NCBI GenBank assembly: GCA_035439445.1
Contig: DAORKG010000008.1
Span: 38,060 to 102,059 of the forward strand
Length of the DNA: 64,000 bases
DNA from: UBA4416 sp035439445
GTDB lineage: Bacteria; Bacteroidota; Bacteroidia; B-17B0; Aurantibacillaceae
Reading direction: 5' to 3'
Positions 34,226 to 42,890 of the stretch are shown here, piece after piece. The notes beneath the pieces are model-generated. The model worked only from the letters and a program-made list of their open reading frames with translations, had not been told where the DNA came from and ran no database searches. The stretch's first letter is position 1, and each line of letters begins with the position of its first letter. The position numbers and the translations under genes are program-made.

Positions 34226-34255
34226 ATCCCCCTCTGGAGGGGGCAGGGGGAGGAT
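34226..34255. repeat. CCCCCTC-type dispersed palindrome
   Basis: ATCCCCCTCTGGAGGGGGCA plus GGGGGAGGAT: CCCCCTC can pair with either GAGGGGG or GGGGGAG, giving two alternative hairpins. It is unlike the AT-rich surroundings. Similar pyrimidine/purine palindromes are common between genes of many Bacteroidota. Confidence 0.65.
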
Positions 34256-34283
34256 TTAAGAAATAACAAACTTTATATTAAAT

Positions 34284-35123
34284 ATGATTAGTAAACTATA
34301 TTCCTGCTTATGGTATAACGGTAATGCTAAAGAAGCTGCAGCATTGTATTGTTCTATTTATAAAAATGCTAAAATACTTTCCGAAAATCAATTAGTAACA
34401 ATGATTGATATTGATGGTTCAAAAATAAAATTATTAAATGGAGGTCCTCATTATAAACACACACCTGCTATTTCTCAATTTGTAACCAGTGAAGACGATG
34501 CTGAAATAGAACATTTGTTCAATAACCTTAGCAAAGATGGGAAAGTATTGATGGCCTTAGGTAAATATGATTGGAGCGACTATTACGGTTGGTGCGAAGA
34601 TAAATTTGGTATAAGCTGGCAAATTTATAAAGGTAAAATGAGCGATGTAAAACAAAAAGTTGTGCCTTGTTTTTTATTTGTAGGAGATAGTTTTGGAAAA
34701 GCCGAAGAAGCACAAAATTATTATATGAGTGTTATTACTAACTCAAATAGTGAAGGTATTTTAAAATATCAAAATACATATACACCAATTGATGGCGCGG
34801 TGATGCATTCGCAATTCAGATTAAACGATGCAGTGTTTATGGCAATGGATGGACCAGGCGAACATCATTATACTTTTAGTCCTGCAAGTTCATTTGTAAT
34901 TGAATGCGAAACACAAGACGAAATCGATTATTATTGGGAGAAATTGGGAGAAGGCGGAAAATACAATAAATGCGGCTGGCTGGATGATAAATTTGGTATT
35001 ACATGGCAGGTGGTTCCAAAAGTATTAGGACAATTAATGAGTAACCCAGAGAAAGCGCCAAAGGTAGTTGAAACGTTTATGAAAATGAGTAAGTTTGATA
35101 TTGAAGCTTTACTTAAGGCTTGA
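34284..35123 (+). CDS. Duplicated PhnB/VOC-superfamily protein
   Basis: The 279-residue protein consists of two glyoxalase-fold (VOC, PhnB / 3-demethylubiquinone methyltransferase-like) domains. The first has SKLYSCLWYNGNAKEAAALY and YGWCEDKFGISWQI. The second has KVVPCFLFVGDSFGKAEEAQ, VFMAMDGPGEHHYTFSPAS and CGWLDDKFGITWQVVPK. The shared closing pattern DKFGI(S/T)WQ shows an internal duplication. Such proteins are predicted small-molecule-binding or modifying enzymes; the substrate is not known. It is the last plus-strand gene before purL. Confidence 0.85.
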   Translation: MISKLYSCLWYNGNAKEAAALYCSIYKNAKILSENQLVTMIDIDGSKIKLLNGGPHYKHTPAISQFVTSEDDAEIEHLFNNLSKDGKVLMALGKYDWSDYYGWCEDKFGISWQIYKGKMSDVKQKVVPCFLFVGDSFGKAEEAQNYYMSVITNSNSEGILKYQNTYTPIDGAVMHSQFRLNDAVFMAMDGPGEHHYTFSPASSFVIECETQDEIDYYWEKLGEGGKYNKCGWLDDKFGITWQVVPKVLGQLMSNPEKAPKVVETFMKMSKFDIEALLKA

Positions 35124-35151
35124 TTGGATTCAACATTCTTTTTTCAGCCAC

Positions 35152-35207
35152 TGTTGGTCTTATGACCAACAACTAAAATAAATATATGTTGGTGAGAACA
35201 CCAACAT
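35152..35207. repeat. Pair of related hairpins with GTTGGT arms
   Basis: TGTTGGTC-TTAT-GACCAACA (35152-35171) and ATGTTGGTG-AGAA-CACCAACAT (35186-35207) are two perfect hairpins with the same GTTGGT/ACCAAC core. They lie in the convergent gap just before a classic terminator. Confidence 0.75.
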
Positions 35208-35234
35208 TGGCAAAAAGAACAAACATCCCCAACA

Positions 35235-35258
35235 AAAAAGCCCCGATAAGGGGCTTTT
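35235..35258. terminator. Bidirectional terminator between the VOC gene and purL
   Basis: AAAAAGCCCC-GATA-AGGGGCTTTT with A/T runs on both sides, four bases from the purL stop on the minus strand. Confidence 0.85.
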
Positions 35259-35261
35259 ATT

Positions 35262-38200
35262 TTATTTCTTATTATTAATCCACTTACGAGCATTAACAAA
35301 GGCTTCCAACCAAGGAGAAACCTCATCTTTTCTATCTGCATAATGAGCCCAGTTCCAAGGGAATATAGAACGCTCAATGTGAGGCATCATCACTAAGTGA
35401 CGACCAGTTTTATCACACATCATGGCTGTGTTGAAATCAGAACCATTAGGATTTGCAGGATAAGTATCATAAGCATACTTCGCCACGATATTGTATTCAT
35501 TTTCTGCTTTTGGTAATTTAAATTTGCCTTCACCATGAGAAATCCAAACACCTAATGTGGCACCTTCTAAGGTTGATAACATCACTGAATTATTCTTTTG
35601 AACTTTAACTGATGTAAATCCACTCTCGTGTTTTTGAGATGTGTTATGATGCATTTTCCCGTGAATATCATGTTCAGGATTTATTAATTCTAATTCCATT
35701 AATAATTGACATCCATTACAAATACCAACTGATAATGTATCTTCACGTTTAAAGAAATTCTTTAAAGCAGTATTCGCTTTTTCATTATACAAGAAGGCTC
35801 CTGCCCAACCTTTAGCAGAACCTAATACATCTGAATTTGAGAATCCACCAACAGCGCCAATAAATTGAATATCTTCTAATGTTTCTCTTCCTGAAATTAA
35901 ATCCGTCATGTGAACATCCTTCACATCAAAACCTGCCAGATACATGGCATTAGCCATCTCTCGTTCTGAGTTACTTCCTTTCTCGCGAATGATGGCTGCC
36001 TTTGGTCTCTTCTCGACTCCGCTCGAAGTGACATCAGCTAATTTTCCTGTAAAGTGTTTAGGGAACGTAAATTGTAAAGGTTGATTTTTGTAATTGTTAT
36101 AACGCTCTTGCGCCATTCCATTTTTAGTTTGTTTTGAATCTAACAAGAAAGACGTTTTATACCAAGTATCACGAGTTGCGATCACGTCAAACGTAAATGC
36201 ATCTGCATGGTTTTTAATCGTTACATTGTTACCTTCAACTACAGAACCAATTTTAAACACCTCAACATTATGTTTAGCAAACTCTGCTTCAACAGAAGCA
36301 TCTGCCTGGAATACAACAGCAATATTTTCATTAAACAATGCTTTAACTGAATCACTTTCTTTTAAAGAAGACAAATCGTAATTAGCTCCTAAGTTCACAT
36401 CGGCAAAACACAACTCTAATAAAGTTGTAATTAAACCACCGCTACCAACATCATGTCCCGCTTTAATTTTACCGACTTTAATTAAATCTTGTAATACGTT
36501 AAATGCTTTTTTAAAGTAAGCAGCATCTTTAATAGTTGGTACCTCTACCCCTACTTTATTTAACACTTGCGCTAACGACGAACCTCCTAACTTAAATGAA
36601 TCCTGAGATAAATTTAAGTAGAAGATATCTCCTCCATTACGTTTTAAAACAGGCTCTACAATTTTAGTAATATCCGAACAATTACCAACCGTTGAAATAA
36701 TAACTGTTCCCGGAGCAATCACCTCATCGTTAGGATACTTTTGTTTCATGGATAAAGAATCTTTTCCTGTTGGAATATTGATTCCTAATTCAATCGCAAA
36801 ATCCGAACAACCTTTTACGGCATCATATAAACGAGCATCTTCTCCTTCATTTTTGCAAGGCCACATCCAGTTAGCAGATAAAGAAACTGATGTTAATCCA
36901 TCTTTTAATGGAGCCCACACTAAATTTGATAAAGCTTCGCCGATAGAATTTCTTGAACCTGCAACAGGATCAATTAATGCAGAAACAGGCGAATGTCCAA
37001 TAGTTGTCGCTACACCTTCTTTGCCTTTATAATCTAAGGCCATTACACCCACATTGTTTAATGGTAAATGTAATGGTCCGCAGTTTTGTTGTTTTGCTAC
37101 ACGACCGCCTACACAACGGTCAACTTTATTAGTTAACCAATCTTTACAAGCTACTGATTCTAATTGCAACACTTGATTTAAGTATGCGGGAATATTAGCC
37201 GTTGTATACGATAAATCAGCATAAGGTCTAGCAACTTTCTTATCAGTCATGATGGTTTTTGGAGAACTTCCGAAGAAATCTTCTAAAGCATAATCCATTG
37301 GTTTAAGACCTGTAGTTTTTGATTGGAAAGTAAAACGGTGATCATTAGTTACATCACCAACTGTATACATTGGAGAACGCTCACGTTCGGCCACACGATT
37401 TAACGTATCTAAATCTTTTTCACCAATCACTAAGCCCATACGTTCTTGTGATTCGTTACCAATAATTTCTTTTGCAGATAAAGTTGGATCGCCAACAGGT
37501 AATTTGTCCAAATCAATTAATCCACCTGTTGCTTCCACTAATTCTGACAAACAGTTTAAGTGTCCTCCTGCACCATGATCGTGAATTGAAACGATAGGAT
37601 TGTTATCACTTTCTACTAAACCACGAATTGCATTAGCGGCACGTTTTTGCATTTCGGGATTTGAACGCTGAATAGCATTTAACTCAATACCAGAACCAAA
37701 AGCTCCGGTGTCTGCTGACGATACTGCCGCACCACCCATTCCAATGCGGTAGTTCTCACCACCTAGTATCACAATTTTATCTCCTGCTTTAGGTGCTTTT
37801 TTAATAGCTTGATTTAATTTACCATAACCAATACCACCCGCTTGCATAATTACTTTATCGTAACCAACCTTACGGTTATTTTCTTCATGCTCAAACGTTA
37901 ATACAGATCCTGTAATTAATGGCTGACCAAATTTATTTCCAAAATCAGAAGCACCATTTGATGCTTTGATTAAAATATCCATTGGTGTTTGGTACAACCA
38001 TTTACGTTCTTTCATTCCTGCTTCCCACGTTCTTCCTTCTTCTAAACGAGAATAAGCTGTCATGTACACTGCTGTACCTGCTAAAGGCAATGAACCTTGA
38101 CCACCGGCCAAACGGTCACGAATTTCTCCACCTGAACCGGTAGCTGCGCCATTAAAAGGCTCAACAGTTGTAGGGAAGTTATGAGTTTCTGCTTTTAATG

Positions 38201-38927
38201 AGATAACAGATTCAAATTCTTTCTCTTGATAGAAATCCGGTTTATCTGCCGTTTTAGGAGCAAACTGAGTAACCTTAGGTCCTTTAATAAAGGCAACATT
38301 ATCTTTATAAGCCGAAACAATTTCGTTGTGATTTGTCTCAGATGTTTTTTTAATTAATTTGAAAAGAGATGTTGGTTTTTCTTCACCATCTATTACAAAT
38401 GTTCCGTTAAATATTTTATGGCGACAGTGCTCTGAGTTAGCTTGTGAGAATGCAAAAATTTCAGAGTCGGTTAATTTGCGTCCTAGTTTTTTAGATAAGT
38501 TATTTAAGTAGTCAACTTCTTCTCCACTTAAAGCTAAACCTTCTTGTTTATTGTAAGCGTCAATATCAGCAATTTCTAAAATTGGTTCCGGTTTGATATT
38601 GATGGTATAAATATCTTGATTTAACTCTGTATATTTTTGAGAAAGCATTGGATCAAAAGCAGTGAAACTTGCATCCACTTTATCAAATTCTTCGATACGA
38701 ATCAATCCACTGATGCCCATGTTTTGAGTAATTTCAACTGCATTAGTACTCCAAGGTGTTACCATGGCTGCACGAGGACCTACAAACGTATCTTTTACAA
38801 TAGTTTGTTCTATTTTTTGTGAACCGCCAAACAGCCAGTTTAATTTTTTAACATCGTCGGCAGAGATTTCACCTTGAGCTTGAACTGCATAAACTTTGTT
38901 GGATTGGTTTCCGAAGAAATGAATCAT
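35262..38927 (-). CDS. purL: Phosphoribosylformylglycinamidine synthase PurL (single-chain type)
   Basis: PurL converts FGAR to FGAM with glutamine and ATP in purine synthesis. The 1221-residue single chain has the N-terminal PurS-like part, the two AIRS-like halves (HCRHKIFNG, LKAETHNFPTTVEPFNGAATG, SIHDHGAGGHLNCLSE, IPTGKDSLSMKQK, GHDVGSGGLITTLLEL) and the C-terminal glutaminase domain (AAIIREKGSNSERE, SVGICNGCQLLMEL with the catalytic Cys, and ISHGEGKFKLP). Just before the glutaminase domain the gene contains a dispersed repeat read as VTSSGVEK. No other pur gene is near. Confidence 0.97.
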   Translation of the reverse strand: MIHFFGNQSNKVYAVQAQGEISADDVKKLNWLFGGSQKIEQTIVKDTFVGPRAAMVTPWSTNAVEITQNMGISGLIRIEEFDKVDASFTAFDPMLSQKYTELNQDIYTINIKPEPILEIADIDAYNKQEGLALSGEEVDYLNNLSKKLGRKLTDSEIFAFSQANSEHCRHKIFNGTFVIDGEEKPTSLFKLIKKTSETNHNEIVSAYKDNVAFIKGPKVTQFAPKTADKPDFYQEKEFESVISLKAETHNFPTTVEPFNGAATGSGGEIRDRLAGGQGSLPLAGTAVYMTAYSRLEEGRTWEAGMKERKWLYQTPMDILIKASNGASDFGNKFGQPLITGSVLTFEHEENNRKVGYDKVIMQAGGIGYGKLNQAIKKAPKAGDKIVILGGENYRIGMGGAAVSSADTGAFGSGIELNAIQRSNPEMQKRAANAIRGLVESDNNPIVSIHDHGAGGHLNCLSELVEATGGLIDLDKLPVGDPTLSAKEIIGNESQERMGLVIGEKDLDTLNRVAERERSPMYTVGDVTNDHRFTFQSKTTGLKPMDYALEDFFGSSPKTIMTDKKVARPYADLSYTTANIPAYLNQVLQLESVACKDWLTNKVDRCVGGRVAKQQNCGPLHLPLNNVGVMALDYKGKEGVATTIGHSPVSALIDPVAGSRNSIGEALSNLVWAPLKDGLTSVSLSANWMWPCKNEGEDARLYDAVKGCSDFAIELGINIPTGKDSLSMKQKYPNDEVIAPGTVIISTVGNCSDITKIVEPVLKRNGGDIFYLNLSQDSFKLGGSSLAQVLNKVGVEVPTIKDAAYFKKAFNVLQDLIKVGKIKAGHDVGSGGLITTLLELCFADVNLGANYDLSSLKESDSVKALFNENIAVVFQADASVEAEFAKHNVEVFKIGSVVEGNNVTIKNHADAFTFDVIATRDTWYKTSFLLDSKQTKNGMAQERYNNYKNQPLQFTFPKHFTGKLADVTSSGVEKRPKAAIIREKGSNSEREMANAMYLAGFDVKDVHMTDLISGRETLEDIQFIGAVGGFSNSDVLGSAKGWAGAFLYNEKANTALKNFFKREDTLSVGICNGCQLLMELELINPEHDIHGKMHHNTSQKHESGFTSVKVQKNNSVMLSTLEGATLGVWISHGEGKFKLPKAENEYNIVAKYAYDTYPANPNGSDFNTAMMCDKTGRHLVMMPHIERSIFPWNWAHYADRKDEVSPWLEAFVNARKWINNKK
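36009..36032. repeat. Dispersed TTCGAG-type repeat in frame inside purL (copy 6)
   Basis: A 24-nt unit, CTTCTCGACTCCGCTCGAAG plus TGAC, related to the copies at 4230 and 23357. On the coding strand it spells VTSSGVEK, exactly eight codons, in the linker between the synthase part and the glutaminase domain. Confidence 0.8.
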
Positions 38928-39027
38928 AATAAGTGGTAGTTTTAAGAAAGTGCAAAGTTAATGTTATATGATTAAATCGCCAATCAGCCAAGTATTATTT
39001 ATCCCCATTAATCAACAGATTTAAACA

Positions 39028-39057
39028 AAAAAGGCCCGGATAATTCCGAGCCTTTTT
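39028..39057 (-). terminator. Terminator of the 39077-39757 gene
   Basis: AAAAAGGCCCGGA-TAAT-TCCGAGCCTTTTT hairpin (one mismatch) 20 bp past the minus-strand stop, with a T-run on that strand. Confidence 0.8.
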
Positions 39058-39076
39058 AAACTTTTATAAGATGAGA

Positions 39077-39757
39077 TTATCTTCCGCCTTGCATAGCTTT
39101 TAACTCATCCATAGTCATTAATTTATACCCTTCTGTAGATAATTCAAATTTTGAATCAGCTACTGCTTCTGTAGAAACTTCTTTAGCAACCATTTTAAAT
39201 TTCATTGGTCCTTGAGATCCTGAATATTCAAATGGCATTCCATTTAATCCCTTCATAAAACCTTGCCCACGACCTTTACCGTCTTTATTAATATTTGCAA
39301 ATTTATCACTATACCATACATCCATTTTCTCTTCTTTCTTATCTTTACCTACCATTGTAACAATCGCTTTTTTACACTCGTAACCGGCAATTGTTTTTGT
39401 TTCGTTGGTATATTCAATTTTAGGGTCAGCAGGCTTATCTTTTTGTTTAGCCTCTTCTTTTTCCATTTCTTCTTTAGTTTGTTTAACAGCAATTTTGTTA
39501 CCCATTTGCTCCATCAACATAACCATACCTTTATCATCAATTAAGGTTTGGTTATTAAACATCATTGATGACATTTCTGTTAATACTTTAGCATTCTTAA
39601 ATGTTGTTTTTAACTCCATATCTCCAATCATGGCAGCTTGTTCAGGAGGTAAGCCTTCCATTGTCATTGCATACGTAATAGAACCTTCTTTGATTTGTGC
39701 ATTTAATGATAATGCTGATAATGCAACAACAGCTAAAGTTGAGAATAATTTTTTCAT
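39077..39757 (-). CDS. DUF4412-like secreted protein
   Basis: The 226-residue protein has a signal peptide (LFSTLAVVALSALSLNAQ) and a mature domain opening with KEGSITYAMTMEGLPPEQAA. Characteristic segments are TKTIAGYECKKAIVTM and EEKMDVWYSDKFANINKD, a pattern of DUF4412/GLPGLI-like periplasmic proteins (IAGYxCKKA, then a W/VYY strand). It is probably periplasmic or outer-membrane associated; function unknown. The next gene upstream on the same strand encodes a diverged paralogue. Confidence 0.8.
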   Translation of the reverse strand: MKKLFSTLAVVALSALSLNAQIKEGSITYAMTMEGLPPEQAAMIGDMELKTTFKNAKVLTEMSSMMFNNQTLIDDKGMVMLMEQMGNKIAVKQTKEEMEKEEAKQKDKPADPKIEYTNETKTIAGYECKKAIVTMVGKDKKEEKMDVWYSDKFANINKDGKGRGQGFMKGLNGMPFEYSGSQGPMKFKMVAKEVSTEAVADSKFELSTEGYKLMTMDELKAMQGGR

Positions 39758-39899
39758 TGTTTTGTTTTTATAATTGCGAGTTGTTTTTTCAATTGGTATG
39801 CCAATTTACAATTTTGATAGTTTTGGATTGTGAAAATATGCTAAATGGTAATATTAATTGATGAATTTGAATGGAACGCTGATGGTTTAAAATGTTTTG

Positions 39900-39923
39900 T
39901 TTCTCTACTGCGCTGGAAGTGAC
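39900..39923. repeat. Decayed TTCGAG-type repeat (copy 7)
   Basis: TTTCTCTACTGCGCTGGAAG plus TGAC keeps the ends of the 24-nt unit but has lost TCGA on both arms (CTCTACT, CTGGAAG). It lies between the two DUF4412-like genes. Confidence 0.6.
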
Positions 39924-39946
39924 AAGCTACCGGGGCAAAAACCAAA

Positions 39947-40633
39947 TTACTTTTGAATGTCTTCAAATAACTTTTCCATCTCAGGTCGAGTAACTATTTT
40001 ATAAAAGGCAGGCACTTCAAATACATCATCCTTGATCTCTTCTGCCTTTACTGCTGTGGCTGTAAAACACATTTCCAAGCCTAATTTCTTTAAACGATAT
40101 TGCATTAACATTCCTTTTAATTGCTTATACGGACCAATATTATTGATGCTGTCTAACCCTAAATCCTGAGTATAATACACATCAAAACTTTCTGATGGAT
40201 TATTGACATAAGTAGCCTTTACTTTCTTGCAATTGTAACCCGCAATTTTTTTAGTTTCTTTTACCTCTTCCAATTTCAGCTCATAGTCTTTATTCTCTTG
40301 CTCTAAATCAGCTTCGGTTTGGATACAAGCATTTTTAATATCCATAAACTTTACCATTTGCGTTAAAGTTTTTTTACCAGGATCGCTAATGAAGATAGTA
40401 TTAAAAATACCCATGGTACTCATTTCTACCTGCAACCTGTTACCCTTAAATTTTACGGTAGCTGAACCTGGCGCTAAGCCTGCCATAGGATGAGATTGAT
40501 CCACTACCTCGGCATTATATTCAATCACCCCTTCGGTTAATGCGTTTTCTGCTCTTTTAGAATCACTACATGACACTAATGCCAATAATGAAAAAAAAGC
40601 TGAAATAAAAAATATACGTTTAGTTGTTACCAA
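39947..40633 (-). CDS. DUF4412-like lipoprotein, paralogue of the neighbouring gene
   Basis: The 228-residue lipoprotein (lipobox VSCS; Cys at about 22) has the same architecture as the gene at 39077: EGVIEYNAEVVDQSHPMAGL, a middle strand set, KKIAGYNCKKVKATYV and ESFDVYYTQDLGL, then a C-terminal helix. The shared IAGYxCKK motif and similar length point to an old duplication; one copy is periplasmic and the other lipid-anchored. Function unknown. A decayed repeat separates the two genes. Confidence 0.78.
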   Translation of the reverse strand: MVTTKRIFFISAFFSLLALVSCSDSKRAENALTEGVIEYNAEVVDQSHPMAGLAPGSATVKFKGNRLQVEMSTMGIFNTIFISDPGKKTLTQMVKFMDIKNACIQTEADLEQENKDYELKLEEVKETKKIAGYNCKKVKATYVNNPSESFDVYYTQDLGLDSINNIGPYKQLKGMLMQYRLKKLGLEMCFTATAVKAEEIKDDVFEVPAFYKIVTRPEMEKLFEDIQK

Positions 40634-40684
40634 AAAGTTAAATTAAAGAAATCGAAAGATAATCATTTGAATTAAATCGACAAA

Positions 40685-42088
40685 TTAATAGCCCAAAATT
40701 TTCAACATCGATTTATAACTCTGTTCTTTGGCAAATAATTTAGTAGTAATCTCCCCTTTTTCGTCTTTATCAATCAACACATGTTTTGGTGCCGGAACCA
40801 AGCAATGTTGTGTTCCACCGTAGCCACTCAATGCCTCTTGGTAGGCTCCGGTGTGGAAGAATCCTATATATAAAGGTTGTTTATCTGTTTTATCAACTTT
40901 TGGTAAAAACACTTGATTAGTATGTGCCTCGCTATTATAATAATCCATACTATCACAGGTAATACCTCCTAGGTTAACAGGCACATAAGGCTTATCCCAA
41001 TTGTTAACTGCCAATAATATAAAGCGTTGGTTTATCCCCCATGTGTCAGGCAAAGTAGTAATGAAAGAACTATCAATCATATACCATTGCTCTCTATCGT
41101 TTTGTTGCTTTTGGTCGATCACAGAATATAGAGTTGCTCCGCTTTCGCCCACCGTAAACGAACCAAACTCGGTAAATATGTTAGGTTCATCTATTTCGTG
41201 TTGTGTACAATAGGTTTTAATTTGAGATACGATCTCCTCAACCATGTATTCAAAATTGTATTCAAAACCTAATGAAGTGCGAATTGGCATACCACCCCCG
41301 ATGTTTAAAGAATCTAATGTTGGGCAAATCTTTTTCAATTCCTTATATATATTAAGGCATTTGTTTAACTCTGTCCAGTAATAAATAGTATCCTTAATAC
41401 CATTATTAATAAAGAAGTGAAGCAACTTCAGTTCAAACTTAGGGTTATTTTGAATCTTTTGCTTATAAAGGTCAATGATCTCGCTATAACGAACACCTAA
41501 ACGAGATGAATAGAAAGCGAAAGACGGCTCTTCTTCGGTACTAATACGAATCCCCAACTGACATTTAGGAGCTTTAACGTTCTTTTTATAATGGTCAAAC
41601 TCATCCAAATGGTCTAAAACCGGGATGACATTATAGCCATCATTTAGTAATTCCGAGATGTATTGTTTGTAGTTAGTTTTCTTATACCCGTTACATATAA
41701 TATATGTATCCTTGGTAATCATTTTCTTTTTGATTTGCTCACGGATAATCTGGATATCGTAGGCCGAAGATGTTTCGATGTGCACATCGTTCTTTAATAC
41801 TTCATCTAATACAAAGCTAAAGTGGGAGCTTTTGGTGCAGTAGCAATATACATACTTGCCTTTATAGTCGGCTTTAGCCATAGCTACATTAAACATACGT
41901 TTGGCTTTTTGAATTTGCGAGGAAATTTTTGGCAAATACGTGATTTTTAATGGAGTACCGTATTGTTTAATAATATCCATTAAGGGAATATCATTAAAAT
42001 ATAATTCGTTATCAATGACTTCAAACGACTCCTGAGGGAAATCGAAGGTTTGCTCAATTAAGTTTTGGTATTTATTTTCCATGAGCAA
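40685..42088 (-). CDS. speA: Arginine decarboxylase, fold type III PLP enzyme
   Basis: The 467-residue protein belongs to the alanine-racemase-fold decarboxylases (ornithine/diaminopimelate/arginine). The PLP lysine is Lys86 in YCYCTKSSHFSFVLDE. Other features are HIETSSAYDIQII, the phosphate-binding glycine segment SLNIGGGMPIRTS, the FTEFGSFTVGESG strand and GITCDSMDYYN with the C-terminal catalytic Cys. Bacteroidota homologues beginning ENKYxxLIEQTFDFPQE are usually annotated arginine decarboxylase; diaminopimelate or carboxynorspermidine decarboxylation cannot be ruled out. The second Met (codon 3) matches the usual family start. It would make agmatine for polyamines. Confidence 0.82.
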   Translation of the reverse strand: MLMENKYQNLIEQTFDFPQESFEVIDNELYFNDIPLMDIIKQYGTPLKITYLPKISSQIQKAKRMFNVAMAKADYKGKYVYCYCTKSSHFSFVLDEVLKNDVHIETSSAYDIQIIREQIKKKMITKDTYIICNGYKKTNYKQYISELLNDGYNVIPVLDHLDEFDHYKKNVKAPKCQLGIRISTEEEPSFAFYSSRLGVRYSEIIDLYKQKIQNNPKFELKLLHFFINNGIKDTIYYWTELNKCLNIYKELKKICPTLDSLNIGGGMPIRTSLGFEYNFEYMVEEIVSQIKTYCTQHEIDEPNIFTEFGSFTVGESGATLYSVIDQKQQNDREQWYMIDSSFITTLPDTWGINQRFILLAVNNWDKPYVPVNLGGITCDSMDYYNSEAHTNQVFLPKVDKTDKQPLYIGFFHTGAYQEALSGYGGTQHCLVPAPKHVLIDKDEKGEITTKLFAKEQSYKSMLKILGY

Positions 42089-42194
42089 ATGTAAGTAACT
42101 TACATTACACTACAAATGACTAAAGTAAGTTATTTGGATTTATTAATAAAAACTTAACCGGTAGTTTATGAAAATATAGTTTTGGTAAAGCTTA

Positions 42195-42244
42195 GTCACT
42201 TCGAGTACATTTGCCCGTTCTTTTGCAAATGTGTATCGAGAAGT
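42195..42244. repeat. Dispersed TTCGAG-type repeat, long form (copy 8)
   Basis: GTCACTTCGAGTACATTTGC ... GCAAATGTGTATCGAGAAGT: nested arms GTCACTTCGAGTACATTTG / CAAATGTGTATCGAGAAGT pair with few mismatches to form a long hairpin. Nearly the same as 4497-4546. Confidence 0.82.
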
Positions 42245-42254
42245 GCACAGAACC

Positions 42255-42307
42255 GTTCTCGATACGATTTTTTGCAAGAACAATAGCAAAAAATCACTCG
42301 AACTGAC
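42255..42307. repeat. Dispersed TTCGAG-type repeat, long form (copy 9)
   Basis: GTTCTCGATACGATTTTTTG ... CAAAAAATCACTCGAACTGAC: inner TTTTTTG/CAAAAAA and outer GTTCTCGA/TCGAACTGAC arms pair. It follows copy 8 after 10 nt, as copy 3 does near copy 2. The 42089-42379 gap otherwise shows no gene. Confidence 0.78.
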
Positions 42308-42366
42308 AAGCAATCGGGGCTTGAAAATCTGAATTTTTATATTAGTATTTAATTCGTAATAATTAT

Positions 42367-42374
42367 TAATTTTG
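42367..42374 (+). promoter_or_regulatory. -7 element five bases before the DUF4293 start codon
   Basis: TAATTTTG fits TAnnTTTG and is followed by CCCCC and then ATG at 42380. The same TTTTGCCCCC string is found upstream of accB at 43060-43069. No -33 TTTG is seen. Confidence 0.42.
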
Positions 42375-42379
42375 CCCCC

Positions 42380-42826
42380 ATGATTCAACGTAAACAAACC
42401 CTTTTCCTTTTAGCAGTGGTTATTATTGCTATTGTTCAGTTCTTTTTACCATTTCAAAGCGCTACTATTAATAGTACCAACTGGGATATTTGCCTAATGC
42501 CGGGTTGCAGTGCGGAGGTGATGGATAGCAATATCTATTTCCCAATGATTTTTAATATCATCATACTTATATTAAGTATAGCTATTATCTTTTTATATAA
42601 AAACAGAGTATTACAATATAAGTTAGCTAACCTATTAGTAGTATTTAATATGATTGTAGTTGGCTTATTTTTCATACTACCTTATACTAAAGAAGGTGGA
42701 CCAGAAGCAATTTCTTATAAAATAGGCGCATTTTTACCCCTTATCTCAGCAATTTTTGCATTTTTAGCCGGTCATTTTATTAAAAAAGATGAGCAATTGG
42801 TGAGAAGCGCGGATAGAATTAGATAG
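42380..42826 (+). CDS. DUF4293 family membrane protein
   Basis: The 148-residue protein has four membrane helices and the family pattern MIQRKQTLFLLAVVIIAI at the start and LAGHFIKKDEQLVRSADRIR at the end; the closing VRSxDRxR motif is typical. DUF4293 occurs almost only in Bacteroidota and has no known function. It stands alone between repeat-rich gaps. Confidence 0.85.
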   Translation: MIQRKQTLFLLAVVIIAIVQFFLPFQSATINSTNWDICLMPGCSAEVMDSNIYFPMIFNIIILILSIAIIFLYKNRVLQYKLANLLVVFNMIVVGLFFILPYTKEGGPEAISYKIGAFLPLISAIFAFLAGHFIKKDEQLVRSADRIR

Positions 42827-42851
42827 TTTTACTGCATTTTTGCCTCCTTTT

Positions 42852-42890
42852 CTTCTCGTCCCGATAGCTATCGGGATCGCTCGAAGTGAC
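42852..42890. repeat. TTCGAG-type repeat with a GATAGCTATC core (copy 10)
   Basis: CTTCTCGTCCCGATAGCTAT ... CGGGATCGCTCGAAGTGAC. The centre TCCCGATAGCTATCGGGA is a perfect 18-bp palindrome flanked by the usual CTTCTCG and CTCGAAGTGAC ends. Confidence 0.8.

Noticed and set aside
35144..35377. Minus-strand frame of 77 codons overlapping the purL end
   Set aside because: It spans the hairpins and terminator and runs in another frame of purL; no family resemblance.
36748..37032. Plus-strand frame of 94 codons inside purL
   Set aside because: Antisense of a strongly conserved purL region.
39263..39773. Plus-strand frames opposite the DUF4412-like gene
   Set aside because: Antisense of a Lys/Glu-rich gene, giving Phe/Leu-rich artefacts.
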